Source of the DNA: JBBQKG01 sp038326655
GTDB taxonomy: Bacteria > Actinomycetota > Thermoleophilia > Solirubrobacterales > JBBDJG01
Direction of reading: 5' to 3'
NCBI GenBank assembly: GCA_038326655.1
Contig: JBBQKG010000011.1
Span: 28,402-92,401, forward strand
DNA: 64,000 bases
In this document: positions 54,910 to 63,884 of the stretch, piece by piece
Numbering within the stretch: position 1 is the stretch's first letter
Layout: every line of letters starts with the position of its first letter
Notes under the pieces: generated by a model
The model's database searches: none
Seen by the model: the letters and a program-made list of their open reading frames with translations, nothing else
What the model was told of the DNA's origin: nothing
Made by a program: the position numbers and the translations under genes

Positions 54910-57900
54910 ATGACAGCGCACGGATGCGCACGAGACTACGTCGAGCTGCACGCGCACTCCGCATACTCGTTCCTGGACGGCGCCTCGACCCCTGAGGAGC
55001 TCCTCGCGGCAGCCGCCGTGCACGGCTATCCGGCGCTCGCGCTCACCGACCACGACGGCCTCTGGGGGGCGATGGAGTTCGGGCAGGCTGCAAAGGGCCT
55101 CGGGATCAAGGCGATCACCGGCGCCGAGCTGACGATCGAAGAACCGCGGGCTGCGCCGGCTCATCTCACCTTGCTCGTCCAGGATCGTGCGGGCTACCGC
55201 AACCTCTGCCGGCTGGTCACGCAGGCGCACGCCGGTACGCGCACGAATCCCCGCGAGCCGCTGCCGCCGAGTGTCTCGCTGGAGCGGGTCGAGCACCATG
55301 CCGAGGGACTCGTCTGCCTCTCGGGCTGCGCACGCGACGGGCTGCTCACACGGCCGATCGAGACGGGCGCCCTGCGAGAGGCCGAGCGCCTCGGGCAGCG
55401 CCTGCGCTCGGCCTTCGGCCCCGAGCGCTTTCGGATCGAGCTCCAGCGGCCGCTCTGGCGCCGTGACCGTGCGCGCAACCGCGTGCTCGCACAACTCGCC
55501 GCACAGCTCGGCATCCCCTGCGTCGCGACCGGCAACGTGCACTCGCACCACCCGGACCGCGCGCGCCTGCAGGACGCACTCGTGGCGGTGCGGCTGCGCG
55601 CCTCGCTGGACCAGACCGAGCCCGAGCGCCGCGGCAACGCGACCAGCGTGTTGGCACCACCCGAGGCGATGAGCGAGCGCTTCCGCGACCACCCCGCGGC
55701 GGTGAGCGAGACGGCGCGGCTTGCCGAGCGGCTCGAGTTCGACCTCACGCGCGACCTCGGCTACCGCTATCCGGGCTCGCAGGACCCCGGGGCCGACCGC
55801 AAGCTCGCCGAGCTGTGCAAGGTGAAGCTGAAGGAGCGCTATCCGGGCACTTCCGAGCAAAGCGAGGCAAGTGCCCGCCTTGATGAAGAGCTTCGCGTGA
55901 TCCGCGCGCTCGGCCTCTCCGGCTTCTTCCTCCTCCACCACGACCTGCTCGAGCTCGCGCGCGAGGTGGCCGCCGAAGTGCGCGGGCGCGACTCCGCTCG
56001 GAGGCTCCTGCCGCCCGGCCGCGGGCGCGGCTCGAGCGTCAGCTCGCTCGTCTGCTACCTCACCGGCCTCTCCCACATCGACCCGATCGAGAACCGGCTC
56101 TGCCTCGGGCGCTTCCTGAACGAGGAGATCACGGCGCTCCCCGACATCGACCTCGACTTCCCGCGCGACATCCGCGAGCGGCTCCTCCCGCGTGTGCACG
56201 ACCGTTATGGGCGCGAGCGAGCCGCGCTCGTGGCGTCGTTTGCGACCTATCGCTGGCGCGGCGCGATCCGCGACCTCGGCAAGGCGCTCGGCCTCCCGGC
56301 GGGCGAGATCGAGCGGGTCGCACGCTCCGCGGACATATATGGAGATCAAGACCAGTTCACGAACGGCGTCGAGGAAGTGATCGGCGCCGGGCGCGCCGCC
56401 TCCCCGCGCTGGCGCGCGCTGATCGAGCTTGCGCCGGAGGCCTATGGCCTCCCGCGCCACGCCTCCCAGCACCCGGGCGGGATGGTGATCTCGACCGAGC
56501 CGCTGATCGACCTCTGCCCGGTGCAGCCCTCCGCGATGGAGGGCCGCAACCTGGTCCAGTGGGACAAGGACTCGTGCGCGGACGCGGGCTTCCTGAAGAT
56601 CGACCTGCTCGGGCTCGGGATGCTCTCGGCGGTCGAGCGCTGCATCGACGAGATCGCGCGCGAGCGCGGCGAGCGGATCGACCTCTCGCGGATCGACTAC
56701 GAAGACCGCGAGGTCTATCGCACGATCCAGGGCGCCGAGACCACCGGCGTGTTCCAGATCGAGAGCCGGGCCCAGATGCAGAGCATCAGGCGCACGAAGC
56801 CGGAGAACCTCGACGACCTCACCGTGCAGGTCGCGCTCGTGCGGCCGGGGCCGATCCAGGGCGGGGCCGTGCACCCCTACATAGAGAGGCGCGAGCGGCT
56901 CCGGCAGGACCCCGGCTTCCGCGTGCCCTACGCGCACCCGGCGCTCGAGCCGGTGCTGGCCGAGACGCTCGGCGTGATCGTCTTCCAGGATCAGGTGCTG
57001 GAGGTCGCGATGGCGCTCGCGGGCTTCGGGCCCGGCGAGGCCGAGGGGCTGCGCCGCGCGATGAGCCGCAAGCGCTCGGATGCCGCGATGGCCGTCTACC
57101 AGGAGCGCTTCGTCGAGGGCGCGGTCGAGCGCGGCGTCGAGCGACCGCTGGCCGAGCGCGTTTTCGAGCAGGTGCGCGCGTTCTCGGGATTCGGCTTCCC
57201 GAAGGCCCACGCGGCCGCGTTCGGCCTGCTCGCCTACCAGTCCACCTGGCTGCGCGTGCACTACGCCCCGGAGTTCCTCTGCGCGCTGCTGAACGAGCAG
57301 CCGATGGGCTTCTATCCACCCGACGCGCTCGTGCACGAGGCGCAGCGGCGCGGGATCGAGGTCCTTCCCCCCCACGTCAACCGCAGCGCGGTCGAGTGCA
57401 GGGTCGAACGGCACTCGGTGCGGATCGGGCTCGGGTACGTGCTCGGAGTCGCCGCGCAGGACGTGCAGGCGCTCGTGGCCGAGCGCGAGCGGGGCGGCGA
57501 GTACGCCGACGCGGGGGACCTCGCGGCGCGCTCGGGCGCCGCGCGCGACACGCTCGAGCGGCTGGCATGGGCGGGCGCGTGCGAAGGGTTGGCGCGCCGG
57601 GAAGCCTTGTGGCAGATGGGCGTGGTCGCGCCCGGGAAGCCGGTCGCCGGTGGCGTCCAGCTGGCGCTGCCGATCGAGGCGCCCGCGGCGCCGCCGCTCC
57701 CGGAGCTCACGCGCTGGGAGCGGCTCGTGGCCGACTACGGCTCGATCCGGATCAGCCTGGCCGAGCACCCGCTCGCCCTGCTCCGCCCCGACCTTCCGGC
57801 CGATACGGCCGCGAGCCCGACGCTCGAACGGATCGCGCACGGGCGCCGCGTGAGCGTCGCCGGGCTGGTGGTCGCGCGCCAGCGCCCTGCGACCGCGAAC

Positions 57901-58245
57901 GGCGTCACCTTCATGCTGCTCGAGGACGAGTGGGGAACGATCAACCTGGTGATCACGCTGCCGGTCTACGAGCGGCACCGCATGATCGTGCGAACCGAGC
58001 CGTTCGTGCTCGTGAGCGGCCGGCTGGAGCGCCGATCGGGAGTGATCAACGTGGTCGTGGACGCCTTGCGGGCACTGGAGCAGCCGGACCTGCCACGGGC
58101 CCAGGTCAAGCACATCGAGCCGCCCGCTGGGCGCGAGACCGGCCGCGACGCGGGCGCCCGAGAAGGGCTTCCGGCGGCCGCCGCGGCCGGCGACCTGCGC
58201 TCGGTCCTGCCTTCGCCGCACAGCTTCGGCCGGCGCGGGCAGTAG
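54910..58245 (+). CDS. dnaE2: Error-prone DNA polymerase III alpha, DnaE2
   Basis: A 1111-residue C-family polymerase. The N-terminal PHP domain starts with YVELHAHSAYSFLDGAS; the polymerase core contains GRGRGSSVSSLVCYLTG, DIDLDFPRDIRE with catalytic Asps, and HPGGMVIS and GFPKAHAAAFGLLAYQSTWLR further on. A helix-hairpin-helix (LGVAAQDVQALV) and a C-terminal OB fold (VSVAGLVVARQRPATANG) follow. It carries out SOS-induced translesion synthesis with ImuB. The cassette lacks imuA/imuA'. The length is normal for DnaE2. Confidence 0.95.
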   Translation: MTAHGCARDYVELHAHSAYSFLDGASTPEELLAAAAVHGYPALALTDHDGLWGAMEFGQAAKGLGIKAITGAELTIEEPRAAPAHLTLLVQDRAGYRNLCRLVTQAHAGTRTNPREPLPPSVSLERVEHHAEGLVCLSGCARDGLLTRPIETGALREAERLGQRLRSAFGPERFRIELQRPLWRRDRARNRVLAQLAAQLGIPCVATGNVHSHHPDRARLQDALVAVRLRASLDQTEPERRGNATSVLAPPEAMSERFRDHPAAVSETARLAERLEFDLTRDLGYRYPGSQDPGADRKLAELCKVKLKERYPGTSEQSEASARLDEELRVIRALGLSGFFLLHHDLLELAREVAAEVRGRDSARRLLPPGRGRGSSVSSLVCYLTGLSHIDPIENRLCLGRFLNEEITALPDIDLDFPRDIRERLLPRVHDRYGRERAALVASFATYRWRGAIRDLGKALGLPAGEIERVARSADIYGDQDQFTNGVEEVIGAGRAASPRWRALIELAPEAYGLPRHASQHPGGMVISTEPLIDLCPVQPSAMEGRNLVQWDKDSCADAGFLKIDLLGLGMLSAVERCIDEIARERGERIDLSRIDYEDREVYRTIQGAETTGVFQIESRAQMQSIRRTKPENLDDLTVQVALVRPGPIQGGAVHPYIERRERLRQDPGFRVPYAHPALEPVLAETLGVIVFQDQVLEVAMALAGFGPGEAEGLRRAMSRKRSDAAMAVYQERFVEGAVERGVERPLAERVFEQVRAFSGFGFPKAHAAAFGLLAYQSTWLRVHYAPEFLCALLNEQPMGFYPPDALVHEAQRRGIEVLPPHVNRSAVECRVERHSVRIGLGYVLGVAAQDVQALVAERERGGEYADAGDLAARSGAARDTLERLAWAGACEGLARREALWQMGVVAPGKPVAGGVQLALPIEAPAAPPLPELTRWERLVADYGSIRISLAEHPLALLRPDLPADTAASPTLERIAHGRRVSVAGLVVARQRPATANGVTFMLLEDEWGTINLVITLPVYERHRMIVRTEPFVLVSGRLERRSGVINVVVDALRALEQPDLPRAQVKHIEPPAGRETGRDAGAREGLPAAAAAGDLRSVLPSPHSFGRRGQ

Positions 58246-58335
58246 GCAGCCCGGTTGGCGCGTGCCGGGCGGTGCCGTACGCTCGCCGGCGTGGCCCCTT
58301 CCGAGCAGCTCGACCCGGAGGTCCGCCGAGGCACG

Positions 58336-58364
58336 TTGACCTTCCGCATGCACGGCAGTAGGGT
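58336..58364 (+). promoter_or_regulatory. Sigma-A-type promoter before the secreted PHP-like gene
   Basis: TTGACC (58336-58341), exactly 17 bases, then TAGGGT (58359-58364). The expected start lies about eight bases before the ATG at 58380. This explains the region better than a 30-codon GTG frame (58291) that overlaps it. Confidence 0.6.
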
Positions 58365-58379
58365 CGCCTCCGCAGGGGG

Positions 58380-60212
58380 ATGAAGACTCGCAGGCACCAC
58401 TTGGCCGGATTGGTAGCGCTCGCAGCTGCGCTGTGGTCGTTGACCGCCGGCGCAGCGGCTCACACCGGCGCCGGCTCAGTGCTCGCCGTGCCGGCACCGT
58501 CGACCTCGTTCGGGCCGGCCTCCTGCCCGGGTGAGCCGATCAACCCGACGCACGTCGTCACCGGCCAGTTCGACGCGAGCCTGCAGGGCAGCTTCGTCGA
58601 CATCCCGGTCGACGTGCCCGCCGGGACCACCGCCGTGCGCGTCAAGTACTGCTACGACCCGCCGCTCGGGCCGTTCACCAAGCACACGCTCGACCTCGGC
58701 CTCTACCAGCCGCGCCCGGACGCCACGAGACCCTGGGGCCCACACGAGTTCCGCGGCTGGGGCGGCTCCAGCCATCCGGACGTGATCGTCTCGCCGGAGG
58801 GCTTCTCGACGGAGGCGCAGTACAAGCTGAACCCGAAGGGCAACGCTCCCGGGAAGACCACCCGCGGGTTCCTGCCCGGGCCGATCCCGGCCGGGCAGTG
58901 GGCCGTCGAGCTCGGGGTCGCGGCCGTGATCACCCCCGATCTCGGTGACGCCGACGGGAAGGTCGGCTGGCACGTCGAGGTCGAGCTGAGCGACAACGCC
59001 TCCTACGCGGACGAGCCCTACCAGCCCGCGCCCTACAACTCCACTCCGGCGCGCGGCACGCCCGGTTGGTACGCGGGCGACTTCCACGTGCATGCCGAGC
59101 ACTCGGCACTCGGCGACGCGACCATGACCGACGCGTTCAACTTCGCCTTCCGGCCACTCGAAGAGGGCGGCGCCGGCCTCGACTTCATCACGCTCGACGA
59201 CTCCGTGACCGGCAGCTCGTGGGGGGAGATCGGCCGCTACCAGCCCAACTACGGTGGCAAGCTGATCGCACGGGGCGACGAGGTGATCACCTACCACGGC
59301 CACACGAACAACCAGGTCAGCGCGAAGTACGTGGACTACCGAACGGGACCGATCTACGAGCGCGGCGACGACGGCTCGCTCAAGCTCGTGCGCGGACCGC
59401 GGCCGCCGCGCGAAATATTCGACGATGTGCACGCGGCGGGCGGCTTCACCCAGATCAACCACCCGACGATCTTTCCCTCGTCGATCGCGTTCTTCGCTCA
59501 GCTCTGCCGTGGCTGCCCCTGGGACTACAGCGACGCCGAGACGGACTGGTCCAAGGTCGACGCAATCGAGATCTCGACCGGACCGCCGCCGCCCTTCAAC
59601 ACGTTCACCGCGAACGCGATCGCGCTGTGGGAGCGCACGCTCGACCTCGGCTACAAGATCGCCGCGGTCGGGTCGAGCGACTCTCACCGCGCCGGCCAGG
59701 CCGCGGGCGGCCTCTCGCCGCAGGCGCCGATCGGCACGGCGACCACCGTCGTGCACGCCCAGGAGCTCTCGGAGGCCGGGCTCGCACGGGCCGTGAAGGC
59801 CGGCCACACCTACGTCAAGCTGCCGGGCAACTCGGCGCCCGATGTCCGCTTCACGGCGACGACCGCCGGCCGCCGCGCGCCCGCGATCTTCGGCGACACG
59901 CTACGCGGCAACGAGGCGAGCTTCGTCGCGCGCGTAATCGGCGGCATCTCGCGCACGTTGCCTTCGAACGGGCCGGTCGAGCTTCAAATCGTCAAGGACG
60001 GCGTCGCGGTCCAGAGCGTGAACGTGACGAGCGACGACTTCAGCTACCCGTTCACGACCACCGATCACGGGCGGTACCTCCTCCAGGTGCAGCAGGGGCC
60101 GTTCCTCCAGGACATCTCCAGCCCGATCTACTTCGAGCCCTTGCCGCCGCGCCCGGGGAAGGGGTGTGGGGACCGCAACCACGCTCACGACCGCGCGGGC
60201 GAGTGCGGGTAG
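58380..60212 (+). CDS. Secreted PHP/CehA-McbA-like metallohydrolase
   Basis: A 610-residue exported protein. After a signal peptide and a beta-rich N-terminal domain (about 40-215), a PHP-type domain begins: GDFHVHAEHS (first metal ligands), ARGDEVITYHGHTN, FTQINHP and VGSSDSHRAG. The ordered His/Asp set matches CehA/McbA-family hydrolases that cleave carbamates, phosphoesters or related bonds. A C-terminal strand domain follows. The substrate is unknown. A well-spaced promoter precedes the ATG. Confidence 0.85.
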   Translation: MKTRRHHLAGLVALAAALWSLTAGAAAHTGAGSVLAVPAPSTSFGPASCPGEPINPTHVVTGQFDASLQGSFVDIPVDVPAGTTAVRVKYCYDPPLGPFTKHTLDLGLYQPRPDATRPWGPHEFRGWGGSSHPDVIVSPEGFSTEAQYKLNPKGNAPGKTTRGFLPGPIPAGQWAVELGVAAVITPDLGDADGKVGWHVEVELSDNASYADEPYQPAPYNSTPARGTPGWYAGDFHVHAEHSALGDATMTDAFNFAFRPLEEGGAGLDFITLDDSVTGSSWGEIGRYQPNYGGKLIARGDEVITYHGHTNNQVSAKYVDYRTGPIYERGDDGSLKLVRGPRPPREIFDDVHAAGGFTQINHPTIFPSSIAFFAQLCRGCPWDYSDAETDWSKVDAIEISTGPPPPFNTFTANAIALWERTLDLGYKIAAVGSSDSHRAGQAAGGLSPQAPIGTATTVVHAQELSEAGLARAVKAGHTYVKLPGNSAPDVRFTATTAGRRAPAIFGDTLRGNEASFVARVIGGISRTLPSNGPVELQIVKDGVAVQSVNVTSDDFSYPFTTTDHGRYLLQVQQGPFLQDISSPIYFEPLPPRPGKGCGDRNHAHDRAGECG

Positions 60213-60218
60213 CCAGCC

Positions 60219-60659
60219 TCAGCGACTGAGCCGCGCCTCGAGCGCGCCAAGCACAGCGCCGAATAGCGCATGCCGCCAAGTCGCCAGCGCGAGCGCACGC
60301 CGGTTGCCTGCGAGCACGGGCAGCTCGCGGCGGGCCGGGTGCAGGCGGTCGGTGAAGCGCACCGCAGGCCATGAGCCGAAGTTCTCGATCTGTGCGGCGG
60401 TGAGGCCGCGGATCGCCGCGGGACCGGGAAGCAGCCTGCCGAGCCGCGCGTACGCCGCGCCGAAGAGTGCACCGTTCGTGAGATGCATCACGAGGCCGAC
60501 GTAGATCCAGGCAGGCCGCCGCGTGACGAGCTTGCCGAGCAGCTCGACGTCGTCGTACCGGCTACCGAACAGGCGCTTGTCGAGCGGCTGCTGGGCCGCC
60601 CACACCGCCGCCGCGGCGATGCCCGCGAGCGCTCCGTTCAGGGAATGTCGCGCATTCAT
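60219..60659 (-). CDS. Small membrane-associated hypothetical protein
   Basis: A 146-residue protein with hydrophobic stretches (ALAGIAAAAVWAA; WIYVGLVMHLTNGALFGAAYARL; ALFGAVLGAL) that could be three membrane helices, and a polar middle. No family is recognised. ATG 60659 has GGAG nine bases upstream; a TTG five codons earlier is possible. It converges on the PHP-like gene. Confidence 0.65.
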   Translation of the reverse strand: MNARHSLNGALAGIAAAAVWAAQQPLDKRLFGSRYDDVELLGKLVTRRPAWIYVGLVMHLTNGALFGAAYARLGRLLPGPAAIRGLTAAQIENFGSWPAVRFTDRLHPARRELPVLAGNRRALALATWRHALFGAVLGALEARLSR

Positions 60660-60847
60660 GATTGCGTGCTCCAACGAGAAACGCCCCTCGGCGTTCCGAA
60701 GGGCGCATCCCCCGTGACCTGTGCTCTTGAATCTCGTTAGTTCCGGTAACCCATTTTGTTCCCCTCGCTATCCGTGTCCAGTGAAGCTCTCTGACTCACT
60801 TGACGGGCGAGGGGCGCGGAATCTTCCCGCCCCTAGAATTCTTTCCG

Positions 60848-61147
60848 ATGCACGAATTGCCCGTGATCGCCTGCTCGCTGCCGGGCGCCGACCTGGACGA
60901 GCGCCGGGCGCGCTGGAAGGCGCTCGTGGACTGCGCATTCCACGAGCGTGTGCTGCTGCCCACGGGCGTGCGGCTCTCGTTCCTCCCCGGCGACGGAGTC
61001 GAGTCGGAGCTGCGCGCGCTCGCCGAGCTCGAGCGCGAATGCTGCTCGTTCGCGTCCTTTCGGGTCTCCACGCCGCGCAATGTCGTGACCCTCGACGTAA
61101 CCGCGGAGGGCGACGGCGTCGCGGCGGTCCGCGAGATCTTCGCCTAG
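60848..61147 (+). CDS. Small protein with a CC motif, hypothetical
   Basis: A 99-residue protein: LPVIACSLPGADLDERRARWKAL, an arm RLSFLPGDGVESELRALAELERECCSFASF, then VVTLDVTAEGDGVAAVREIF. The ECCSF pair and the ferredoxin-like strand order resemble small actinobacterial proteins found near MerR regulators, possibly thiol- or metal-responsive. A TAGAAT box ends ten bases before the ATG, so the transcript may be leaderless. It precedes the MFS-MerR pair by 41 bases. Confidence 0.65.
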   Translation: MHELPVIACSLPGADLDERRARWKALVDCAFHERVLLPTGVRLSFLPGDGVESELRALAELERECCSFASFRVSTPRNVVTLDVTAEGDGVAAVREIFA

Positions 61148-61188
61148 CCCGCTCGTACGGGTACGTGCGGTGTTAATCTGACGTTTAC

Positions 61189-62697
61189 GTGAGCAAGATG
61201 TTTGGCAGCAACGGGGCCCGCCGGCTGGGAGTCGATGCCGGCCACGCCAATTACAAGTGGTGGGCCCTCTCCTGCACGAGCCTCGGGATGCTGCTCGCGA
61301 CGATCAACTCAGGCACGCTGATCATCGCGTTGCCGGACCTCGAGCGAAGCCTTCACACCTCCTTGCTCCAGCTCGTCTGGGTGATCCTCGCCTACATGAT
61401 CTCCTCGACCGTGCTGGTGCTGACGGCCGGCCGGCTGTCGGACCTCTTCGGGCGCAAGAAGGCCTACCTCGGCGGGTTCCTGCTGTTCTCGATCGCCTCG
61501 CTGGGAGCGGGCTTTGCCGCGAACGGGACGGAGCTGATCCTGTGGCGGATCCTCCAGGGGATCGGCGGGGCATTCCTGTTCGCGAACTCGGCCGCGCTCG
61601 TGACCGACGCGTTCCCGCGGGAGCAGCTCGGCCTCGCGCTCGGCACGAACACGATGGTGGCCGCGGTCGGGCTCGTGATCGGTCCCATCCTGGGCGGCGT
61701 GCTGGTCGCGATCTCCTGGCACTGGGTGTTCTGGTTCAACGTCCCGCTCGGCCTCCTCGGCACGGTCTGGGGCGGGCTGATCCTGCGCGAGCTGGCCAAG
61801 CGCGACGAGGTGCGGGGGCTCGATCTGCTCGGCACGCTCGTCTTCGTGATCGGGCTCACCGGGCTCGTCTTCGGGCTCTCCCGCGGCGGCATCTCGGGCT
61901 GGGGCGACCCGCTCGTGATCGGCGGCCTGATCGCCGCGGCGGTACTACTGCCGCTGTTCGTGCTGATCGAGCGCCACGCCCGCGCGCCGATGCTCGACCT
62001 GTCGATCTTCCGCAACCGCCTTTTCGCCGCGGCCACCGGAGCCGCCTTCATCAACGGCCTCTCCCGCTTCGCGCTGCTCTTCCTGTTCGTCTTCTACTTC
62101 CAGGGCGCGCAGGGCGATGACCCGATCACCGCCGGCATCAAGCTGACGCCGATGGCGATCGGAATGCTGATCTCCTCCCCGCTCGCGGGCCTCTGGGCCG
62201 ACCGGCGGGGCTCCCGCACGCTCGCCGCGCTCGGCATACTCGTGACCGCCGGCGCCCTTGCCGGAATGACGACGCTGCAGGTGCATTCTCCGTACTGGCG
62301 GAGCACGCTCTGGCTCGGCCTCGTCGGGATCGGGTCGGGCATGTTCAACAGCCCGAACACCGCCGCGATGATGGGTGCCGTGCCCGCCCGCCGCCGGGGC
62401 ATCGCGGCCGGCACCCGCACGATGGTTCAGAACACCGGGGCCGTGATCTCGATCGCCTTCGTGCTCGCGATCATCACCGCGGCGGTCCCGAAGCCGATCC
62501 TGCTCGCGATCTTCTCGGGCCTCACCAAAGGCCTCTCGGACGCGAAGCTCGAGCCGTTCATCCACAACATGCACACGGCGCTGTGGGTGCTGGCCGCCAC
62601 CTCGTTCGTGGGGGCATTCGTATCGCTGCTGCGGCCCTCGCACCAGCCGGCCGAGCGCCGCGCCGCCGAGCCGCTGCTGGCCGGGGAGCGTGGCTGA
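61189..62697 (+). CDS. MFS drug/proton antiporter (DHA2, 14-helix)
   Basis: A 502-residue transporter with about 14 membrane helices. The motif A region is GRLSDLFGRKKAYLGG, motif B is LWRILQGIGGAFLFANSAAL, and motif C is GLVIGPILGGVL, all typical of DHA2 (EmrB/QacA-like) exporters. It should expel hydrophobic or cationic compounds. The start is GTG. Its TGA overlaps the ATG of the MerR gene by one base (TGATG), so transporter and regulator are made together. Confidence 0.92.
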   Translation: MSKMFGSNGARRLGVDAGHANYKWWALSCTSLGMLLATINSGTLIIALPDLERSLHTSLLQLVWVILAYMISSTVLVLTAGRLSDLFGRKKAYLGGFLLFSIASLGAGFAANGTELILWRILQGIGGAFLFANSAALVTDAFPREQLGLALGTNTMVAAVGLVIGPILGGVLVAISWHWVFWFNVPLGLLGTVWGGLILRELAKRDEVRGLDLLGTLVFVIGLTGLVFGLSRGGISGWGDPLVIGGLIAAAVLLPLFVLIERHARAPMLDLSIFRNRLFAAATGAAFINGLSRFALLFLFVFYFQGAQGDDPITAGIKLTPMAIGMLISSPLAGLWADRRGSRTLAALGILVTAGALAGMTTLQVHSPYWRSTLWLGLVGIGSGMFNSPNTAAMMGAVPARRRGIAAGTRTMVQNTGAVISIAFVLAIITAAVPKPILLAIFSGLTKGLSDAKLEPFIHNMHTALWVLAATSFVGAFVSLLRPSHQPAERRAAEPLLAGERG

Positions 62698-63158
62698 TGG
62701 GCGTGACCGACACGACCGCCGGCCTCCTGCGGATCGGCGAGGTCGCCCGGGTGGTCGGGACCACACCGCGGACGATCCGCTACTACGAGGAGATCGGGCT
62801 GCTGCCCGAGTCGCCGGAGCGCGGCCGCGGCCGGCACCGGCTCTACACCGAGGCCGACGTCGAGTGGCTCCGGGAGCTCTTGAGGCTGAAGGACCTGCTC
62901 GGAGTGTCGCTCGACGAGCTGAAGGAACTGGTCGAGGCCGAGACCGCGCGCGCGGCGCTCCGGGAGGAGTGGCGCCAGGGCGGCGAGGACACCCGCCCTC
63001 GCGAGATCCTCAGCGAGGGCATCGCCTACATCGAGCGCCAGCTCGCGCTCGTACGCGGGCGCCGGGCCCAGCTCAAGCGCCTCGAGGAGGAGCTGACGGC
63101 GCGGCGGCGGCGGGTGCGCGACCGCCTCCGGCGCGTCGAGTCGGGTGAGGGGGCCTGA
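62697..63158 (+). CDS. MerR-family regulator
   Basis: A 153-residue regulator. The N-terminal winged helix is RIGEVARVVGTTPRTIRYYEEIGLLPESPE, followed by LYTEADVEWLRELLRLKDLLGVSL and a long dimerisation coiled coil ending in an Arg/Glu-rich tail. There is no cysteine metal site. It probably controls the coupled exporter gene, but from a downstream position in the same operon, so feedback is likely. Confidence 0.9.
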   Translation: MGVTDTTAGLLRIGEVARVVGTTPRTIRYYEEIGLLPESPERGRGRHRLYTEADVEWLRELLRLKDLLGVSLDELKELVEAETARAALREEWRQGGEDTRPREILSEGIAYIERQLALVRGRRAQLKRLEEELTARRRRVRDRLRRVESGEGA

Positions 63159-63204
63159 GGCCCGCGGGCCGTTCTGGACGTTAGTTTCGATTCATCTCCG
63201 CCCG

Positions 63205-63263
63205 GCGCGGATCGACAAAGGTCTTGCCGGTCGCCCATGGGCGACGTCGGACCGGCAAATCGC
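63205..63263 (+). other. Structured leader-like hairpin upstream of the decayed membrane-domain fragment
   Basis: TTGCCGGT (63224-63231) can pair with ACCGGCAA (63251-63258); inside lies the perfect palindrome GTCGCCCATGGGCGAC (63230-63245). Flanking segments GACAAAGG and GGCAAAT recall the AAAGG/GCAAA parts of c-di-GMP-I riboswitches, but the match is poor. Confidence 0.35.
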
Positions 63264-63325
63264 ACCCCTCCCCTAGTTCACCAGCGCCCTCTGACACGGA
63301 TGTCGCCCAACGCCGCTGCGCGTAA

Positions 63326-63712
63326 CCACGCGGCTTCCCTCCGAGCCGCGCGCACCGCGACTCGTCCCTCCCGGATTCTCCGGGGCTGGGGCCGTACCGT
63401 GCTGCGAACCGCCAGGCAGCGGCCCTCGCCGCGATCGTCGGCGAGGTCGCGCACACGCGCTTCGGCCTCGGGAAGCCTGCGCTCAACGGGTTCTTCGACA
63501 ACTGGGTCTACAACGGCCTGATCGTCGCGGCGGCGCGCTTCTGCCTGACACGGGCCGTGCTCATCAAGCAGGAGCGCGGCGCCTGGCTTGGGATCGGGTT
63601 CGCTCTCGCGCTCTGGTCGGGTGGCGAGATCTACTACTCCGCGGTGCTCGCCCACCAGGCCGAGCCACCGTATCCCTCGCTCAGCGACGGGCTCTACCTC
63701 GCCTTCTGCCCA
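63326..63712 (+). pseudogene. Truncated membrane sensor domain fragment (diguanylate-cyclase type N-terminus)
   Basis: One frame reads LAAIVGEVAHTRFG, NGFFDNWVYNGLIVAAARF, ALWSGGEIYYSAVL and HQAEPPYPSLSDGLYLAF. This is the start of the multi-helix membrane domain that precedes GGDEF/EAL domains in Thermoleophilia. It has no start codon in frame (TAA at 63323) and is cut at about 63712, where an unrelated sequence begins. No signalling domain follows. Confidence 0.55.
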
Positions 63713-63872
63713 GGGCAAGAAGCGCCGGGTCAACGTCTCCATGACCGCCAAGGCTCGCCGGATGGTCAAGCCTCACAGGCACCTGAAGGTGACCGCGAAG
63801 CTCAAGGTCACGCAGCACGGCAAGACCAACACCACGAGCCAGTCGCTGAGGATCAAGGCGCCGCGGCACTAG
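63712..63872 (+). pseudogene. C-terminal fragment of a secreted beta-strand protein
   Basis: After the break near 63712 another frame reads GKKRRVNVSMTAKARRMV, KPHRHLKVTAKLKVTQHGK and SLRIKAPRH, then stop. This is the typical C-terminal strand repeat of secreted Ig-like actinobacterial proteins. Its upstream part is missing, so the junction joins two unrelated genes. Confidence 0.5.
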
Positions 63873-63884
63873 CTGTGCAGCAGG

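Noticed and set aside
58291..58383. 30-codon GTG frame overlapping the start of the secreted PHP-like gene
   Set aside because: No ribosome-binding site, and it overlaps a well-spaced TTGACC-N17-TAGGGT promoter that better explains the region.
63205..63263. Confident call of a c-di-GMP-I riboswitch
   Set aside because: The P1/P2 arrangement and the conserved GCAAAGCC part do not fit well by eye; kept only as an unassigned structured leader.
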